This document shows, piece by piece, positions 8,343 through 17,947 of a stretch of DNA of 64,000 bases. The stretch comes from CAXBCP01 sp963974055. Its GTDB lineage: Bacteria; Pseudomonadota; Alphaproteobacteria; MPNO01; UBA830. How positions within the stretch are numbered: the stretch's first letter is position 1; every line of letters starts with the position of its first letter. The position numbers were made by a program, and so were the translations under genes. The notes under the pieces are model-generated. The model had not been told where the DNA came from. It searched no databases and worked only from the letters and a program-made list of their open reading frames with translations. The stretch covers positions 1 through 64,000 of the forward strand of contig CAXBCP010000013.1 in the NCBI GenBank assembly GCA_963974055.1, read 5' to 3'.

Positions 8343-9962
8343 CTATACCTGCAACGCCTTTTCCCGCCGCCGCTGAACCGATGACGGAATATGCATCGCA
8401 TCGCGATATTTGGCGACGGTACGGCGCGCAATGTCGATTCCCTCGTCCCGCAGAATATCGACGATGCGGTCATCCGACAGCACGCTTTCACGGGTCTCCC
8501 GGTCGATCAGCGCCTTGATGCGGAAGCGGATCGATTCCGCCGACCGCGATTCGCCGGCGTCGCCCTGGCCGATCGCGGAATTGAAGAAATACTTCATCTC
8601 GAAAATACCCCGGCTCATCCCGAGATACTTGTTGGCCGTCACCCGGCTGACCGTGCTTTCATGCACGCCGACGACCTCGGCGACGTCGCGCAGGGTGAGC
8701 GGCTTGAGAAATTCGACCCCTTCCTCAAAGAAAGCCTCCTGCTGGACAACCAGCTCCGACGCCACTTTGAGGATCGTCTCCGCCCGCTGATGCAGCGCGC
8801 GCACCAGCCAGTTGGCGGACTGGAACCGGTCGCTCAGGAATTCCTTGTCGTTCTTTGAACGGGCATGTTTCCGGACAATCGAATAATAGCGGTTATTGAC
8901 CAGCACGCGGGGCATGACATCGCTGTTCAGTTCGACAAGCCAGCCGGCCTTGTTGCGCCGCACGAACACATCCGGCACCACAGGCTGCGCCACATCGTGA
9001 TCGAATTCGGAAGCGGGCCGCGGATTCAGTTCCTTTATCTCGGTGACCATCTGCAGAAGGTCTTCGTTGTCGATGCCGCACAGGCGCCGCAACTGGCCGA
9101 ATTCACGCTTGGCGAGCAGTTCCAGATTGTCCAAAAGGGTCTGCATGGCCGGGTCGAGCCGGTTCTTTTCCCGCAATTGCAGGGCAAGGCATTCGGACAG
9201 GGAGCGCGCGAAAATGCCGGGCGGGTCGAATAGCTGGCACCTGGCAAGCGCCGTGTGCACACGCTCCAGCGTGCAGCCGAGAGCGATCGCGACCGGTTCC
9301 AGCGACCCAGAGAGCCAGCCGTTATCGTCCAGCATGTCCATCAGGCGGCCGGCGATCATGATGTCGACCGGATCGTGCAGATCGATATTTATCTGACCGA
9401 TCAGGTGATCGCGGAGGGTCATTTCCTCGGCGGCGACATTCTCCATGCCGGTGAGTTCGTCGTCGAAACCGCCGCCGCCGCCGGACGACGCGTTCCACAG
9501 AAGACTGTCGCCTTCATCCTGGCCGCTGTCGGGAGTGGCGCCGTCGGACGCGGATTCGGGCTCGTAGACGTTTTCGTAATCGGTATCCAGGGCGCGCTCG
9601 TCCGCACCGAGGCTTTCGGACGTCGCGTGATCGGCGGCATCGGGGACAAGATCGCCATCGTCGAAGGACGGGTCGTCCGGCGACACCGTCTCAACGTCGA
9701 AATCGTCGCCATCAGCATCGCCACCGGCGGAATCGCCGGCGTCGAAATCGTCCGCCGTTTCTGCAGGCGCCGGGTCGCCGTCGCCTTCTATGCCGCCATT
9801 GGGGTCTTCGCGTTCGAGCAGCGGGTTCTGCTCAATTTCCTGTTCGATATAATCGGAAAGCTCAACGTTGGACATCTGCAGCAGCTTGATTGCTTGCTGC
9901 AGTTGAGGCGTCATTACCAGAGATTGGCTCTGACGCAGATCCAATCGCGGTCCGAGCACCAT
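8343..9962 (-). CDS. rpoN: RNA polymerase sigma-54 factor
   Basis: A 539-residue sigma-54. The N-terminal activator-interacting region I is intact (LRQSQSLVMTPQLQQAIKLLQMSN), followed by an unusually long and acidic region II (about residues 50-160, rich in Asp, Glu and Gly), the core-binding domain, the helix-turn-helix (LRDVAEVVGVHESTVSRVTANKY) and the RpoN box ARRTVAKYR that reads the -24 element. It directs transcription of nitrogen, motility and other genes with AAA+ activators. Flanked by lptB upstream and hpf and ptsN downstream, as in most proteobacteria. Confidence 0.98.
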   Translation of the reverse strand: MVLGPRLDLRQSQSLVMTPQLQQAIKLLQMSNVELSDYIEQEIEQNPLLEREDPNGGIEGDGDPAPAETADDFDAGDSAGGDADGDDFDVETVSPDDPSFDDGDLVPDAADHATSESLGADERALDTDYENVYEPESASDGATPDSGQDEGDSLLWNASSGGGGGFDDELTGMENVAAEEMTLRDHLIGQINIDLHDPVDIMIAGRLMDMLDDNGWLSGSLEPVAIALGCTLERVHTALARCQLFDPPGIFARSLSECLALQLREKNRLDPAMQTLLDNLELLAKREFGQLRRLCGIDNEDLLQMVTEIKELNPRPASEFDHDVAQPVVPDVFVRRNKAGWLVELNSDVMPRVLVNNRYYSIVRKHARSKNDKEFLSDRFQSANWLVRALHQRAETILKVASELVVQQEAFFEEGVEFLKPLTLRDVAEVVGVHESTVSRVTANKYLGMSRGIFEMKYFFNSAIGQGDAGESRSAESIRFRIKALIDRETRESVLSDDRIVDILRDEGIDIARRTVAKYRDAMHIPSSVQRRREKALQV

Positions 9963-9996
9963 AAAAGCTTATCCTACATACACTTAGTGATTTGTC

Positions 9997-10770
9997 TTAC
10001 AGGCTGAATCTTTCACCAAGGTAAACACGCCTCACATCCTTATGCGCAACGATTTCCGAAGGCGCGCCTTCCATCAACACCGCACCATCGTGAAGGATAT
10101 ACGCCCGATCCACAATATCGAGCGTTTCCCGCACGTTATGATCCGTAATCAGGACACCGATACCACGATCCTTGAGATGCGCGACAAGATTTCTGATGTC
10201 GTCGACGGCAATCGGGTCGATACCCGCAAACGGCTCGTCGAGCAGCATAAAACTGGGGTCGGAGGCCAGCGCACGGGCAATTTCAACGCGGCGGCGCTCG
10301 CCGCCGGACAGCGCCAGCGCCGGTGTCCGGCGCAAATGGCTGACGGAAAATTCGGCAAGCAGTTCCTCGAGGCGCGCTTCGCGCCGCGCCAGATTGTCGT
10401 CGGTCACTTCGAGGACCGCACGGATATTGTTCTCGACGGTCATCCCGCGGAAAATCGACGCTTCCTGCGGCAGATATCCGACACCCAGCCGGGCCCGGCG
10501 ATACATCGGCAAATTGGTGACGTCGTGGCCGTCGAGCGCGATCGATCCGTAATCGGGCGAGATAAGGCCTGTGACGATATAAAAGCAGGTCGTCTTGCCA
10601 GCCCCGTTCGGCCCCAGCAGCCCGACCACTTCGCCGCGGTTCAGATGCATGCTGACATCGCGGAGAACGGGCCGCTTCTTGAACCTTTTTCCGATCTTGT
10701 GGACCTGCAACCCGCTGTTTTCGGCTACAAGCGTGGGGCCGGCGCCCTGGGCGCCAAGTGTATCAGGCAT
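9997..10770 (-). CDS. lptB: LPS export ABC transporter ATP-binding protein
   Basis: A 257-residue cytoplasmic ATPase that powers the LptB2FG extractor, moving lipopolysaccharide from the inner membrane to the Lpt bridge. Walker A GPNGAGKTT, the Q-loop in YLPQEASIF, the ABC signature LSGGERRR, Walker B FMLLDEPFAG and the switch His in ITDHNVRE are all present. It has a short extra N-terminus of about 25 residues. It follows lptC and lptA and precedes rpoN in one minus-strand group. Confidence 0.98.
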   Translation of the reverse strand: MPDTLGAQGAGPTLVAENSGLQVHKIGKRFKKRPVLRDVSMHLNRGEVVGLLGPNGAGKTTCFYIVTGLISPDYGSIALDGHDVTNLPMYRRARLGVGYLPQEASIFRGMTVENNIRAVLEVTDDNLARREARLEELLAEFSVSHLRRTPALALSGGERRRVEIARALASDPSFMLLDEPFAGIDPIAVDDIRNLVAHLKDRGIGVLITDHNVRETLDIVDRAYILHDGAVLMEGAPSEIVAHKDVRRVYLGERFSL

Positions 10771-10823
10771 GTCGCTTCATTTTCCCCGCCGGATATTATC
10801 CGGTTCTGTCTTCACCGAGTCTG

Positions 10824-11687
10824 TCACTGCGCCCCCTGCGGCACCGGGCGGTCGCCGGATTTCGGAACGGCGGCCTTGTCCGGCGTAAATATTCCGCGAA
10901 CGCTACCGCCCCGTCCAAACAATCGGCTGACACCTGTATTGAGATTTACCTCGGCGTATTCGCCATTCAACTGATTTGTACCACGGGTAATCTTAACCGA
11001 TCCTGTTAACTTCGCGATACCGGTTTCGACATCGTAAATGCCGCGATGCGACCGCACGATTTCATCCGGCGTGGTGATCACGATATTGTCGAACGCATCG
11101 ACCTTGCTGACACGCGACCTGCCATTCGCGTCCTTCCGGAAATGGGCCGTCAGCACGTCGGCACGCAGCTTGTTCTCGCCCCGCTCGGCGATTGCATTGC
11201 CGCGGGCGACCGCAAGATTCCGTTTTTCCCAGTATTCCAGGCTGTCGCGGGCGGTGATCCGGTCGGTTTCCGTTTCCATCCGCACGCGGCCGGTCAGGAC
11301 AAGCACCCCGTTATCGACGTCGTAGACGCCCTTGTCGCCGAACGCCTTCTGGGTCGGGGTTACGATCCGGACCCTGCTTTCGGCATCGATACGCCAGATA
11401 TCGGAGCTGCCTGCCGCCGTTTCGCGGTAATAGGCGGTCAGGACATCCGCATGCACCGCGACATCGCCCTGCGCGGCACGCGCATTCCCGCGCGCGATAT
11501 AGGCCTTGGATTTCTGCCGCCATTCGATGCCCTGGTCGGCGTTGATTTCGATCGGACGGTCCTTCGATTGTCCGGGCAGCCCGATTCCCTGGGCGCCGGC
11601 AGGGGCCGCGCCGAAAATCTGCATCGTCGCGACGAGAACACAGACCGTCGCGGCCATGCAGGCGCCATGGCGACCGAATACATTCAT
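10824..11687 (-). CDS. lptA: LPS transport periplasmic protein LptA
   Basis: A 287-residue OstA-fold protein forming the periplasmic bridge that carries lipopolysaccharide to the outer membrane. An N-terminal signal peptide (MAATVCVLVATMQIFGAAPAGAQG region, about residues 11-34) precedes repeated beta-jellyroll strands such as IEINADQGIEW, ARDSLEYWEKRNLAVARGNA and KITRGTNQLNGEYAEVNLNTG. It is longer than the E. coli protein (185 residues), as is common in Alphaproteobacteria. The ATG overlaps the lptC stop codon in an ATGA junction, implying translational coupling. Confidence 0.95.
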   Translation of the reverse strand: MNVFGRHGACMAATVCVLVATMQIFGAAPAGAQGIGLPGQSKDRPIEINADQGIEWRQKSKAYIARGNARAAQGDVAVHADVLTAYYRETAAGSSDIWRIDAESRVRIVTPTQKAFGDKGVYDVDNGVLVLTGRVRMETETDRITARDSLEYWEKRNLAVARGNAIAERGENKLRADVLTAHFRKDANGRSRVSKVDAFDNIVITTPDEIVRSHRGIYDVETGIAKLTGSVKITRGTNQLNGEYAEVNLNTGVSRLFGRGGSVRGIFTPDKAAVPKSGDRPVPQGAQ

Positions 11688-12382
11688 TTCCCGGGCCCCG
11701 GTTTTGTCGCGTCGGGATAAAGAATCAGGCGCGACTTTCCGGTAAACATGATGTTGTCGCCGCTTCCCGTGATCTCGAATCCCTCGGCGACGATTGTGCC
11801 GAACGGCCCCTGGCCGCGAATCGGCGTGTCTCCCGTGGCCGCGGAAGCCGCGAAATCGAGCCGCGCTTCCGCCGTTCTGAATTCGTAACCGTCGTCGTGG
11901 AAAACATCGACCCCGCCGGACAGATCGAGAATTTCGACATCCCGGCGAAACAGCCCCTTCGGCGCGGCGATCGCAACCCAGGAATCGCCGGCAAGCGTGA
12001 CATCCGCCTTCGGCTGCGTAAGCTGCACCCCGTTGTCGTTGCTGACCGCCTGTACGACGGATTCCGCGGTGATGGAAAACGGCCGGTTCTCGCCATCGAC
12101 GCCGGTGAAGCGGGCATTGATAACCCGCTGCCCGCCGGCCGTTTCGACTTTCACGTCCGACAGGCCGAGCGAAAACTTTTCGGGCTTGGATTTCAGTTCG
12201 GGCCATACGACCACCAGCATCATGACGATTCCGGCGATCAGCGGCAGCGCGTATTTCGCAAGAAGCACGAACCGGCTGTATCCCGACCGGTAATGGGGCA
12301 GTCGGCCGCCGGCCGACCCGGCAACTACGGCCGGTTCTGCAGGCTGCCGGTTTTCTGCCGCTTCACGCAGGGGAATCACCAT
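11684..12382 (-). CDS. lptC: LPS export periplasmic anchor protein LptC
   Basis: A 232-residue bitopic protein that hands lipopolysaccharide from LptFG to LptA. A single membrane helix (about residues 39-60, LLAKYALPLIAGIVMMLVVVW) is followed by a periplasmic beta-jellyroll with alternating strands (VINARFTGVDGENRPFSITA, VAIAAPKGLFRRDVEILDLSG). It overlaps lptA by four bases and starts three bases after the kdsD stop codon, so kdsD-lptC-lptA are almost certainly one operon. Confidence 0.93.
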   Translation of the reverse strand: MVIPLREAAENRQPAEPAVVAGSAGGRLPHYRSGYSRFVLLAKYALPLIAGIVMMLVVVWPELKSKPEKFSLGLSDVKVETAGGQRVINARFTGVDGENRPFSITAESVVQAVSNDNGVQLTQPKADVTLAGDSWVAIAAPKGLFRRDVEILDLSGGVDVFHDDGYEFRTAEARLDFAASAATGDTPIRGQGPFGTIVAEGFEITGSGDNIMFTGKSRLILYPDATKPGPGK

Positions 12383-12385
12383 GGA

Positions 12386-13387
12386 TCACGACAGGCCTTT
12401 TCGCAAAACATCGTGAATATGAATTATGCCGACCGGGCGCTGGTCCGTGACGACAAAATAATTGGTGATCTTGTTTTCGTTCATCATGGCGAGGACCTGG
12501 GCCGTGAGGATATTTGTACTGACGGCTTTCGGGTCCGGCGTCATGACCTCGCCGGCCGTCATCGCCAGAATATCGTCTTCCATGTGGCGCCGCAGGTCGC
12601 CGTCGGTAATGACCCCGGCAAGGGTGCCCGTCTCCGACAGAACGCCGACACAGCCAAAACGTTTCGCCGTCATTTCGATGATGGTCTCGGTCATCGGCGT
12701 CGACAGCCTGACGAGCGGCATTTCGCTGCCGGACCGCATGACGTCCGCCGCCATCGTCAGGCGGGAACCGAGCTGGCCGCCGGGGTGCAGCATGCGGAAA
12801 TCGTCGGTCGAAAAGCCGCGGCGTTCCAGCAGGGCGACCGCGATCGCGTCGCCGAGCGCCAGCATCACGGTTGTCGAGGTCGTCGGCGCGAGGCTGAGCG
12901 GGCAGGCCTCCGGAACGTCGGGCATTACCAGCGGGACATCGGCGGCATTGGACAGCGCGCTGTCCGATTTCCCGGTGACCGAAATCAGCGGAATCCGCTT
13001 CAGCTTCGCATAGGCGACGATATCGGTAAGCTCGGCCGTTTCGCCCGAGTTCGACAGCGCGATCACCGCATCGTTGACGGTAATCATCCCGAGATCGCCG
13101 TGGCTGGCCTCGCCCGGGTGCACGTATTGCGCGGGCGTGCCGGTCGAGGCGAGGGTCGCTGCGATCTTGTTGGCGATATGTCCGCTTTTCCCCATTCCGG
13201 TCACGATGACGCGCCCGGTGACCGCCGCGATAATATCGATCGCGCGGGAAAAACCTTCATCGAGCGTGTCCGACAGGGCGCGCAGCCCGCCGATCTCGGT
13301 CTCGAGAACGCGCCGCGCCGATTCGAGCGCCGCCTTTGCGTCTTCCGTCGCTGAGTCCAGAACCATGCCGTCGCCATCAACCATCAT
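12386..13387 (-). CDS. kdsD: D-arabinose-5-phosphate isomerase (KpsF/GutQ family)
   Basis: A 333-residue enzyme converting ribulose-5-phosphate to arabinose-5-phosphate, the precursor of the LPS sugar Kdo. The SIS domain (about residues 35-180) has GMGKSGHIANKIAATLASTG and SNSGETAEL; two CBS motifs (about 205-330) follow. The frame is open 35 codons further upstream, but that stretch (HGRLGLAGFAGFGYD) is unlike the family and lacks a ribosome site, so ATG at 13387 is preferred; ATG at 13366 is also possible. Its position before lptC and lptA matches its role in LPS supply. Confidence 0.95.
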   Translation of the reverse strand: MMVDGDGMVLDSATEDAKAALESARRVLETEIGGLRALSDTLDEGFSRAIDIIAAVTGRVIVTGMGKSGHIANKIAATLASTGTPAQYVHPGEASHGDLGMITVNDAVIALSNSGETAELTDIVAYAKLKRIPLISVTGKSDSALSNAADVPLVMPDVPEACPLSLAPTTSTTVMLALGDAIAVALLERRGFSTDDFRMLHPGGQLGSRLTMAADVMRSGSEMPLVRLSTPMTETIIEMTAKRFGCVGVLSETGTLAGVITDGDLRRHMEDDILAMTAGEVMTPDPKAVSTNILTAQVLAMMNENKITNYFVVTDQRPVGIIHIHDVLRKGLS

Positions 13388-13522
13388 GAGGTCCAGTAAT
13401 TTCAATTGCTTATCGTATCCGAATCCGGCGAATCCGGCGAGCCCCAACCGCCCATGCGGATATAGGCCGCAATTGTGGCCCGGGCGGGGCACGGCCGGAC
13501 GCCGGTCCGGGACCGGGATGCC

Positions 13523-14134
13523 CTAATGGGCGAAAATATCGACTTCCGGCCATCCCTCGAGATCCAGCTCCGCGCGGCGCGGCAGGAAACCGAAACAGGC
13601 GGCTGCGAGCTCCGTACGGCCTTCGCGTGCCAGCATGGCGTCGAGTTCCGCCTTCAGCGCGTGAAGGTGGAGCACATCGGACGCGGCATAGGCCATCTGC
13701 TGTTCGGTCAGGGTCTCCGCGCCCCAGTTCGACGACTGCTGTTCCTTCGACAAATCGACGCCGAGCAGTTCGCGGCACAGATCCTTGAGGCCGTGCCGGT
13801 CGGTATAGGTGCGCACCAGCTTGGACGCGATCTTGGTGCAGTAGACAGGCGCCGCGGCGACGCCGAGAAATTTCTGCATGACGGCAATATCGAACCGCCC
13901 GAAATGAAACAGTTTCAGTACATCGGGGTCGGCGAGCATGCGGGAAAGGTTCGGCGCATCGAACGGCCCGGTCGAAAATTTCACCAGATGCGCATTGCCG
14001 TCGCCGGACGATAGCTGCGCGACGCACAGCCTGTCCCGGTGGGGGTTCAACCCCATGGTTTCGGTATCGATGGCGACCACGGGACCGAGGTCGAGTCCGT
14101 CGGGTAAATCCCCATGGTGGAGCTCTATCGCCAC
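13523..14134 (-). CDS. Ribonuclease D-type 3'-5' exonuclease, catalytic domain only
   Basis: A 203-residue DEDDy exonuclease: AIDTETMGLN carries the first Asp-Glu pair, HFGRFDIAVM the second Asp, and YAASDVLHL the Tyr and final Asp. It is much shorter than E. coli RNase D (about 375 residues) because it lacks both HRDC domains; this catalytic-only form is common in Alphaproteobacteria. GTG at 14134 is chosen because GGAGA stands four bases before it and because family members begin near this point; the frame runs open a further 17 codons. Likely role is tRNA or structured-RNA 3' trimming. A tRNA-Leu gene lies 68 bases upstream on the same strand. Confidence 0.9.
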   Translation of the reverse strand: MAIELHHGDLPDGLDLGPVVAIDTETMGLNPHRDRLCVAQLSSGDGNAHLVKFSTGPFDAPNLSRMLADPDVLKLFHFGRFDIAVMQKFLGVAAAPVYCTKIASKLVRTYTDRHGLKDLCRELLGVDLSKEQQSSNWGAETLTEQQMAYAASDVLHLHALKAELDAMLAREGRTELAAACFGFLPRRAELDLEGWPEVDIFAH

Positions 14135-14202
14135 GGTCTCTCCGATCTGCAAGCGTCCGGCCGGGGTGCGTTGATACGCACGCAACGCCGGTTAAGAAAA
14201 AA

Positions 14203-14290
<88 letters not shown>

Positions 14291-14435
14291 TTCGTTCTGC
14301 CGGAGACCGACAAAACGAAGCGAGGGTATGCAATTGGGCACTCGCAATGTCAACCGCTTTTGCCGTTTCTGTTGACGCCATATGCAGCACTCTTTATTAG
14401 CCCACATGCATGTAATTGGCGGAGGCGCGGCTCAG

Positions 14436-15365
14436 ATGGATGTCGTTACCGTATTTGGCGCATCAGGCTTTATCGGCCGGTATGTAATCGGCGAACTTGC
14501 CAGGACCGGCGTCCGCGTCCGCGCCGCCGTCCGGCGGCCGGACAGCGCGAGCTTCCTGAAACCGATGGGCGACGTCGGGCAGATCACCCCCATTGCCGCC
14601 AATATCCGGGACGACGCGTCCGTCGCGGCGGCCATCGACGGGGCCGACACGGTGATCAACCTGGTCGGCGTCCTGTTCCCGGGCGGCAAGCAGAACTTCA
14701 ATACCCTGCATGTGGACGGTGCGCAGCGCGTGGCCAAAGCGGCAAAAGCGGCCGGCGCGGAACGCCTGGTTCACATGTCCGCCCTCGGCGCCGACACGGA
14801 ATCCGATTCCGTCTATGCGTCGTCCAAGGGGATCGGCGAGCAGCTCGTCCGCGACGCCTTTCCCGGCGCCAGCATTGTCAGGCCGAGCATCGTGTTCGGA
14901 CCCGAGGACGATTTTTTCAACAAATTCGCGGTGATCGCCCGGCTGTCGCCTGCCCTGCCCCTGATCGGCGGCGGACACACCCGGTTCCAGCCGGTCTATG
15001 CCGGCGATGTTGCCGATGCGTTTGCCAATATCTGTGCCGATCCGAAAACCGCGGGCGCGACATTCGAACTCGGCGGCCCCCAGATATACAGTTTTCGCGA
15101 GCTCATGGAGATTATGCTCGACGAAATCGATCGGAAACGGTGTCTGGTGCCGGTGCCGTTCGCCATCGCAAAGCTGCAGGCCGCGGTGCTGGAACTCTCG
15201 CCGATTCCGATCCTGACACGCGACCAGGTCCGCCAGCTGCGCCACGACAATGTCCTGTCCGGCGATTTCCCCGGTCTCGACGATCTCGGCGTGGAGGCGA
15301 CAACCCTCGACGCTATCCTGCCCAGCTATCTCCGGCGCTACCGCCGCGGCGTCTGGCACAGCTGA
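14436..15365 (+). CDS. Complex I NDUFA9-like NAD(P)-binding protein
   Basis: A 309-residue atypical short-chain dehydrogenase related to the 39-kDa NDUFA9 subunit of mitochondrial NADH:ubiquinone oxidoreductase. The Rossmann motif is GASGFIG (about residues 8-14), with YASSKGIGE in the YxxxK position and IVRPSIVFGPEDDFFNKFA typical of the family. Bacterial relatives may assist complex I or quinone-linked metabolism, which is inference. ATG at 14436 is chosen because GGAGG lies about ten bases before it; upstream in-frame ATGs lack a ribosome site. It converges with uppP, a neighbour often seen beside this gene in Rhodospirillales-like genomes. Confidence 0.9.
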   Translation: MDVVTVFGASGFIGRYVIGELARTGVRVRAAVRRPDSASFLKPMGDVGQITPIAANIRDDASVAAAIDGADTVINLVGVLFPGGKQNFNTLHVDGAQRVAKAAKAAGAERLVHMSALGADTESDSVYASSKGIGEQLVRDAFPGASIVRPSIVFGPEDDFFNKFAVIARLSPALPLIGGGHTRFQPVYAGDVADAFANICADPKTAGATFELGGPQIYSFRELMEIMLDEIDRKRCLVPVPFAIAKLQAAVLELSPIPILTRDQVRQLRHDNVLSGDFPGLDDLGVEATTLDAILPSYLRRYRRGVWHS

Positions 15366-15417
15366 ATCAGCGGCGTCAGCACGACCGGCCGGCGGAGCCG
15401 GCGCGAACGCCCGTTCG

Positions 15418-16215
15418 TCAGTTATAGGCCCAGACAAGAATGGCCGCGCCCAGCAGCAACCGGTAGATCACGAAAGGCGTGAAGCTGGCCGCGCGAAGCC
15501 AGCTCATCATCAGGACGATCGCGACAAACGCGGCGACGAAGGCCATCGCCCCGGCGACGATTGCGTCGGCTAGGACATGCTCGGCACCCTCTTCGACCAG
15601 CTTCAGGGTCGCGGCGGCGCCGGCGGCGAGAATCGCCGGAATGGACATCAGCATTGAGAACCGGGCCGCTTCCGTGCGTTCGAACCCGAGCCAGCGGGCC
15701 ATCGTGATGGTCGTGCCGGCGCGGCTGGCGCCGGGGATGAGGGCGAAAACCTGCGCGATCCCGATAATCAGCGCCCGCCCCCAGGTCATGTGTTCGATCC
15801 GGTTGATGGTGACCGTAAAGCGGTCGGCGATATAGAGCAGCACGCCGAAACCGATGGTCGCCCAGCCGACCACGACGGCACTTCGCAGCATATCCCCGGC
15901 ATTGGCGAAAACCAGTCCGCCGACAATGACGACCGGAACGGTCGCAACCACCAGCTGGGCCATGAGCTTGAGCCCGGGATTCCGGCGAATGTTGCCGGGC
16001 CGGCACATCCCTTTGAGCATCAGCCAGATATCGCGCCACAGATACGCCATCACGGCGCCGAGCGTGCCGACATGAACGGCAACGTCGATGACAAGTCCCT
16101 GATCCTGCCACCCCGTCACGCTGGGGATCAGGATCAGGTGGCCTGACGAGCTGATGGGCAGAAATTCCGTCAGGCCCTGAATGAGGGCGATGACCGCAAG
16201 TTGGACGAGTGTCAC
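15418..16215 (-). CDS. uppP: Undecaprenyl-diphosphatase
   Basis: A 265-residue integral membrane enzyme that removes a phosphate from undecaprenyl diphosphate to regenerate the lipid carrier for peptidoglycan and polysaccharides. The BacA/UppP motifs are present: GLTEFLPISSSGHL near the N-terminus and PGASRAGTT in the second catalytic region, with about eight hydrophobic helices. GTG at 16215 follows GGAGAG by five bases; the open frame upstream encodes non-conserved residues. It confers low-level bacitracin resistance in many bacteria. Confidence 0.96.
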   Translation of the reverse strand: MTLVQLAVIALIQGLTEFLPISSSGHLILIPSVTGWQDQGLVIDVAVHVGTLGAVMAYLWRDIWLMLKGMCRPGNIRRNPGLKLMAQLVVATVPVVIVGGLVFANAGDMLRSAVVVGWATIGFGVLLYIADRFTVTINRIEHMTWGRALIIGIAQVFALIPGASRAGTTITMARWLGFERTEAARFSMLMSIPAILAAGAAATLKLVEEGAEHVLADAIVAGAMAFVAAFVAIVLMMSWLRAASFTPFVIYRLLLGAAILVWAYN

Positions 16216-16496
16216 GGGACTCTCCGGCGCAGATGCTGTTGCCCCGCCTATACCCCATGGATTCCCCTGACGCCAAGAAAACAATTAGTCGCATTATGGA
16301 ACTAATTTGACCGAAACATATCGCAATATATCGGGTCATTTGCCGCGCAGGTGGCGGAAATCCGAAATAGGTCATCAACATTGACGTATTTTCCTTTTTC
16401 CGCTCGCTTTTCACAGCCAAAGCCGTTAAATTCGCCCATACCTTGAAATTCTGAAACAAAGGCGCGTTCACCCTGTGTGACACGCGGAGACACTTC
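16216..16496. promoter_or_regulatory. Divergent intergenic region between uppP and gltD
   Basis: A 281-base non-coding region with mixed A/T-rich blocks that must hold the promoters of both genes. An imperfect inverted repeat at 16309-16337 (arms beginning GACCGAAACATAT and ending ATATATCGGGTC) is a candidate operator. The gltD ribosome site is GGAG eight bases before its ATG. I could not identify a convincing sigma-54 (-24/-12) element or NtrC site. Confidence 0.35.
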
Positions 16497-17942
16497 ATGA
16501 CCGGCAAGTTGCTGAAATTCGTCGATCTGGCACAGAAAATGCCCGAAAAGCGCACCGCCGATGCGCGGCGGCAGGATTTCGACGAAATATACAACCGGTT
16601 CGATCCGAAAGCCGCCGCCGATCAGGCGAGCCGCTGCTCTCAATGCGGGGTTCCGTTCTGCCAGGTCCATTGCCCGGTCCACAACAACATTCCCGACTGG
16701 CTGATGCTGACGGCGGAAGGCCGGCTGGAAGAAGCGTTCGAGGTATCGTCCGCGACCAACAACCTGCCGGAAATCTGCGGCCGCATCTGCCCGCAGGACC
16801 GGCTCTGCGAAGGTAACTGCGTAATAGAACAGTCGGGCCACGGCACGGTCACGATCGGTTCGGTCGAAAAATACATTACCGATACCGCCTTCGAGCGGGG
16901 CTGGGTAAAACCGGTTTCGCCCCCGCGCGAGCTCGACCGGTCGGTCGGCATTATCGGCGGCGGTCCCGCCGGCATGGCGGCGGCCGATCAGCTCCGGCGC
17001 AAAGGCTACAAGGTCCACGTATACGACCGCTACGACCGGGTCGGCGGATTGCTGATATACGGTATTCCCAACTTCAAGCTGGAGAAAGACATCGTCCAGC
17101 GCCGCGTCGATCTGCTCGAGCAGGGCGGCGTCAATTTCCACCGCAATTTCGAAGTCGGCCGCGACGCCACCCTGCAGGAACTCCGGGACCGTCATGACGC
17201 AGTCCTGATCGCGACAGGCGTCTATAAGGCCCGGAACATCCAGGTGCCCGGCGTCGGTCTGGAGAACGTGGTTCCGGCGCTCGACTTCCTCATCGCGTCG
17301 AACCGCAAGGGGCTGAACGACGCCGTGCCGGCCTTCGACGACGGCAACCTGGATGCGAACGGCAAGAATGTCGTCGTCATCGGCGGCGGCGACACCGCGA
17401 TGGACTGCGTGCGCACCGCCGTTCGCCAGGGCGCGAATTCCGTGACCTGCCTGTACCGGCGGGACCGGGCGAATATGCCGGGATCGCGCCGCGAGGTGCA
17501 ATACGCCGAAGAAGAGGGCATTACCTTCGACTGGCTTGCGGCGCCGGAGGCGTTTCTGGGCGACACCGCCGTCACCGCCGTCCGCGCCCAGCGCATCCAT
17601 CTCGGCGTTCCGGACGCTTCGGGACGCCAGACCCCGGAGCTTATCCCGGGATCCAGCTATAACGCGGAGGCGGATATCGCGATCAAGGCGCTGGGGTTCG
17701 ATCCGGAAGACCTGCCGACACTGTTCAACGCGCCGGAACTGCAGGTCACGAAATGGGGAACGGTGCGCATCAACCATCGCACCATGATGACGAACCTGGA
17801 CGGGGTTTTCGCCGCCGGCGACATTGTCCGCGGCGCATCGCTCGTCGTCTGGGGAATCCGCGACGGACGGGATGCCGCCGAAGGTATTCACACTTATATC
17901 GAGGCACGTGCCGCCAGCGGCGCGGCCGTCGCGGCGGAGTGA
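16497..17942 (+). CDS. gltD: Glutamate synthase (NADPH) small subunit
   Basis: A 481-residue FAD and iron-sulfur protein that takes electrons from NADPH and passes them to GltB. The N-terminal domain has the cysteine groups CSQCGVPFCQVHC and CGRICPQDRLCEGNC for [4Fe-4S] clusters. The FAD-binding motif is IGGGPAGMAAADQLRR and the NADPH-binding motif VIGGGDTAMDCVRTAVRQGA; the C-terminal AAGDIVRGASLVVW closes the second FAD contact. Located five bases before gltB. Together the two make glutamate from glutamine and 2-oxoglutarate. Confidence 0.98.
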   Translation: MTGKLLKFVDLAQKMPEKRTADARRQDFDEIYNRFDPKAAADQASRCSQCGVPFCQVHCPVHNNIPDWLMLTAEGRLEEAFEVSSATNNLPEICGRICPQDRLCEGNCVIEQSGHGTVTIGSVEKYITDTAFERGWVKPVSPPRELDRSVGIIGGGPAGMAAADQLRRKGYKVHVYDRYDRVGGLLIYGIPNFKLEKDIVQRRVDLLEQGGVNFHRNFEVGRDATLQELRDRHDAVLIATGVYKARNIQVPGVGLENVVPALDFLIASNRKGLNDAVPAFDDGNLDANGKNVVVIGGGDTAMDCVRTAVRQGANSVTCLYRRDRANMPGSRREVQYAEEEGITFDWLAAPEAFLGDTAVTAVRAQRIHLGVPDASGRQTPELIPGSSYNAEADIAIKALGFDPEDLPTLFNAPELQVTKWGTVRINHRTMMTNLDGVFAAGDIVRGASLVVWGIRDGRDAAEGIHTYIEARAASGAAVAAE

Positions 17943-17947
17943 CCGAC

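Noticed and set aside
11688..12206. Upstream extension of the lptA frame
   Set aside because: It overlaps lptC in another frame; the lptA ATG with a signal peptide at the lptC stop is clearly the real start.
16497..16560. A sigma-54-like TGGCAC sequence near the start of gltD
   Set aside because: It lies inside the coding sequence and lacks the TTGC part at the right spacing.
17753..17947. Upstream extension of the gltB frame
   Set aside because: It overlaps the conserved end of gltD in another frame and gives Arg-rich residues unlike GltB; the ATG at 17948 gives the usual propeptide length.
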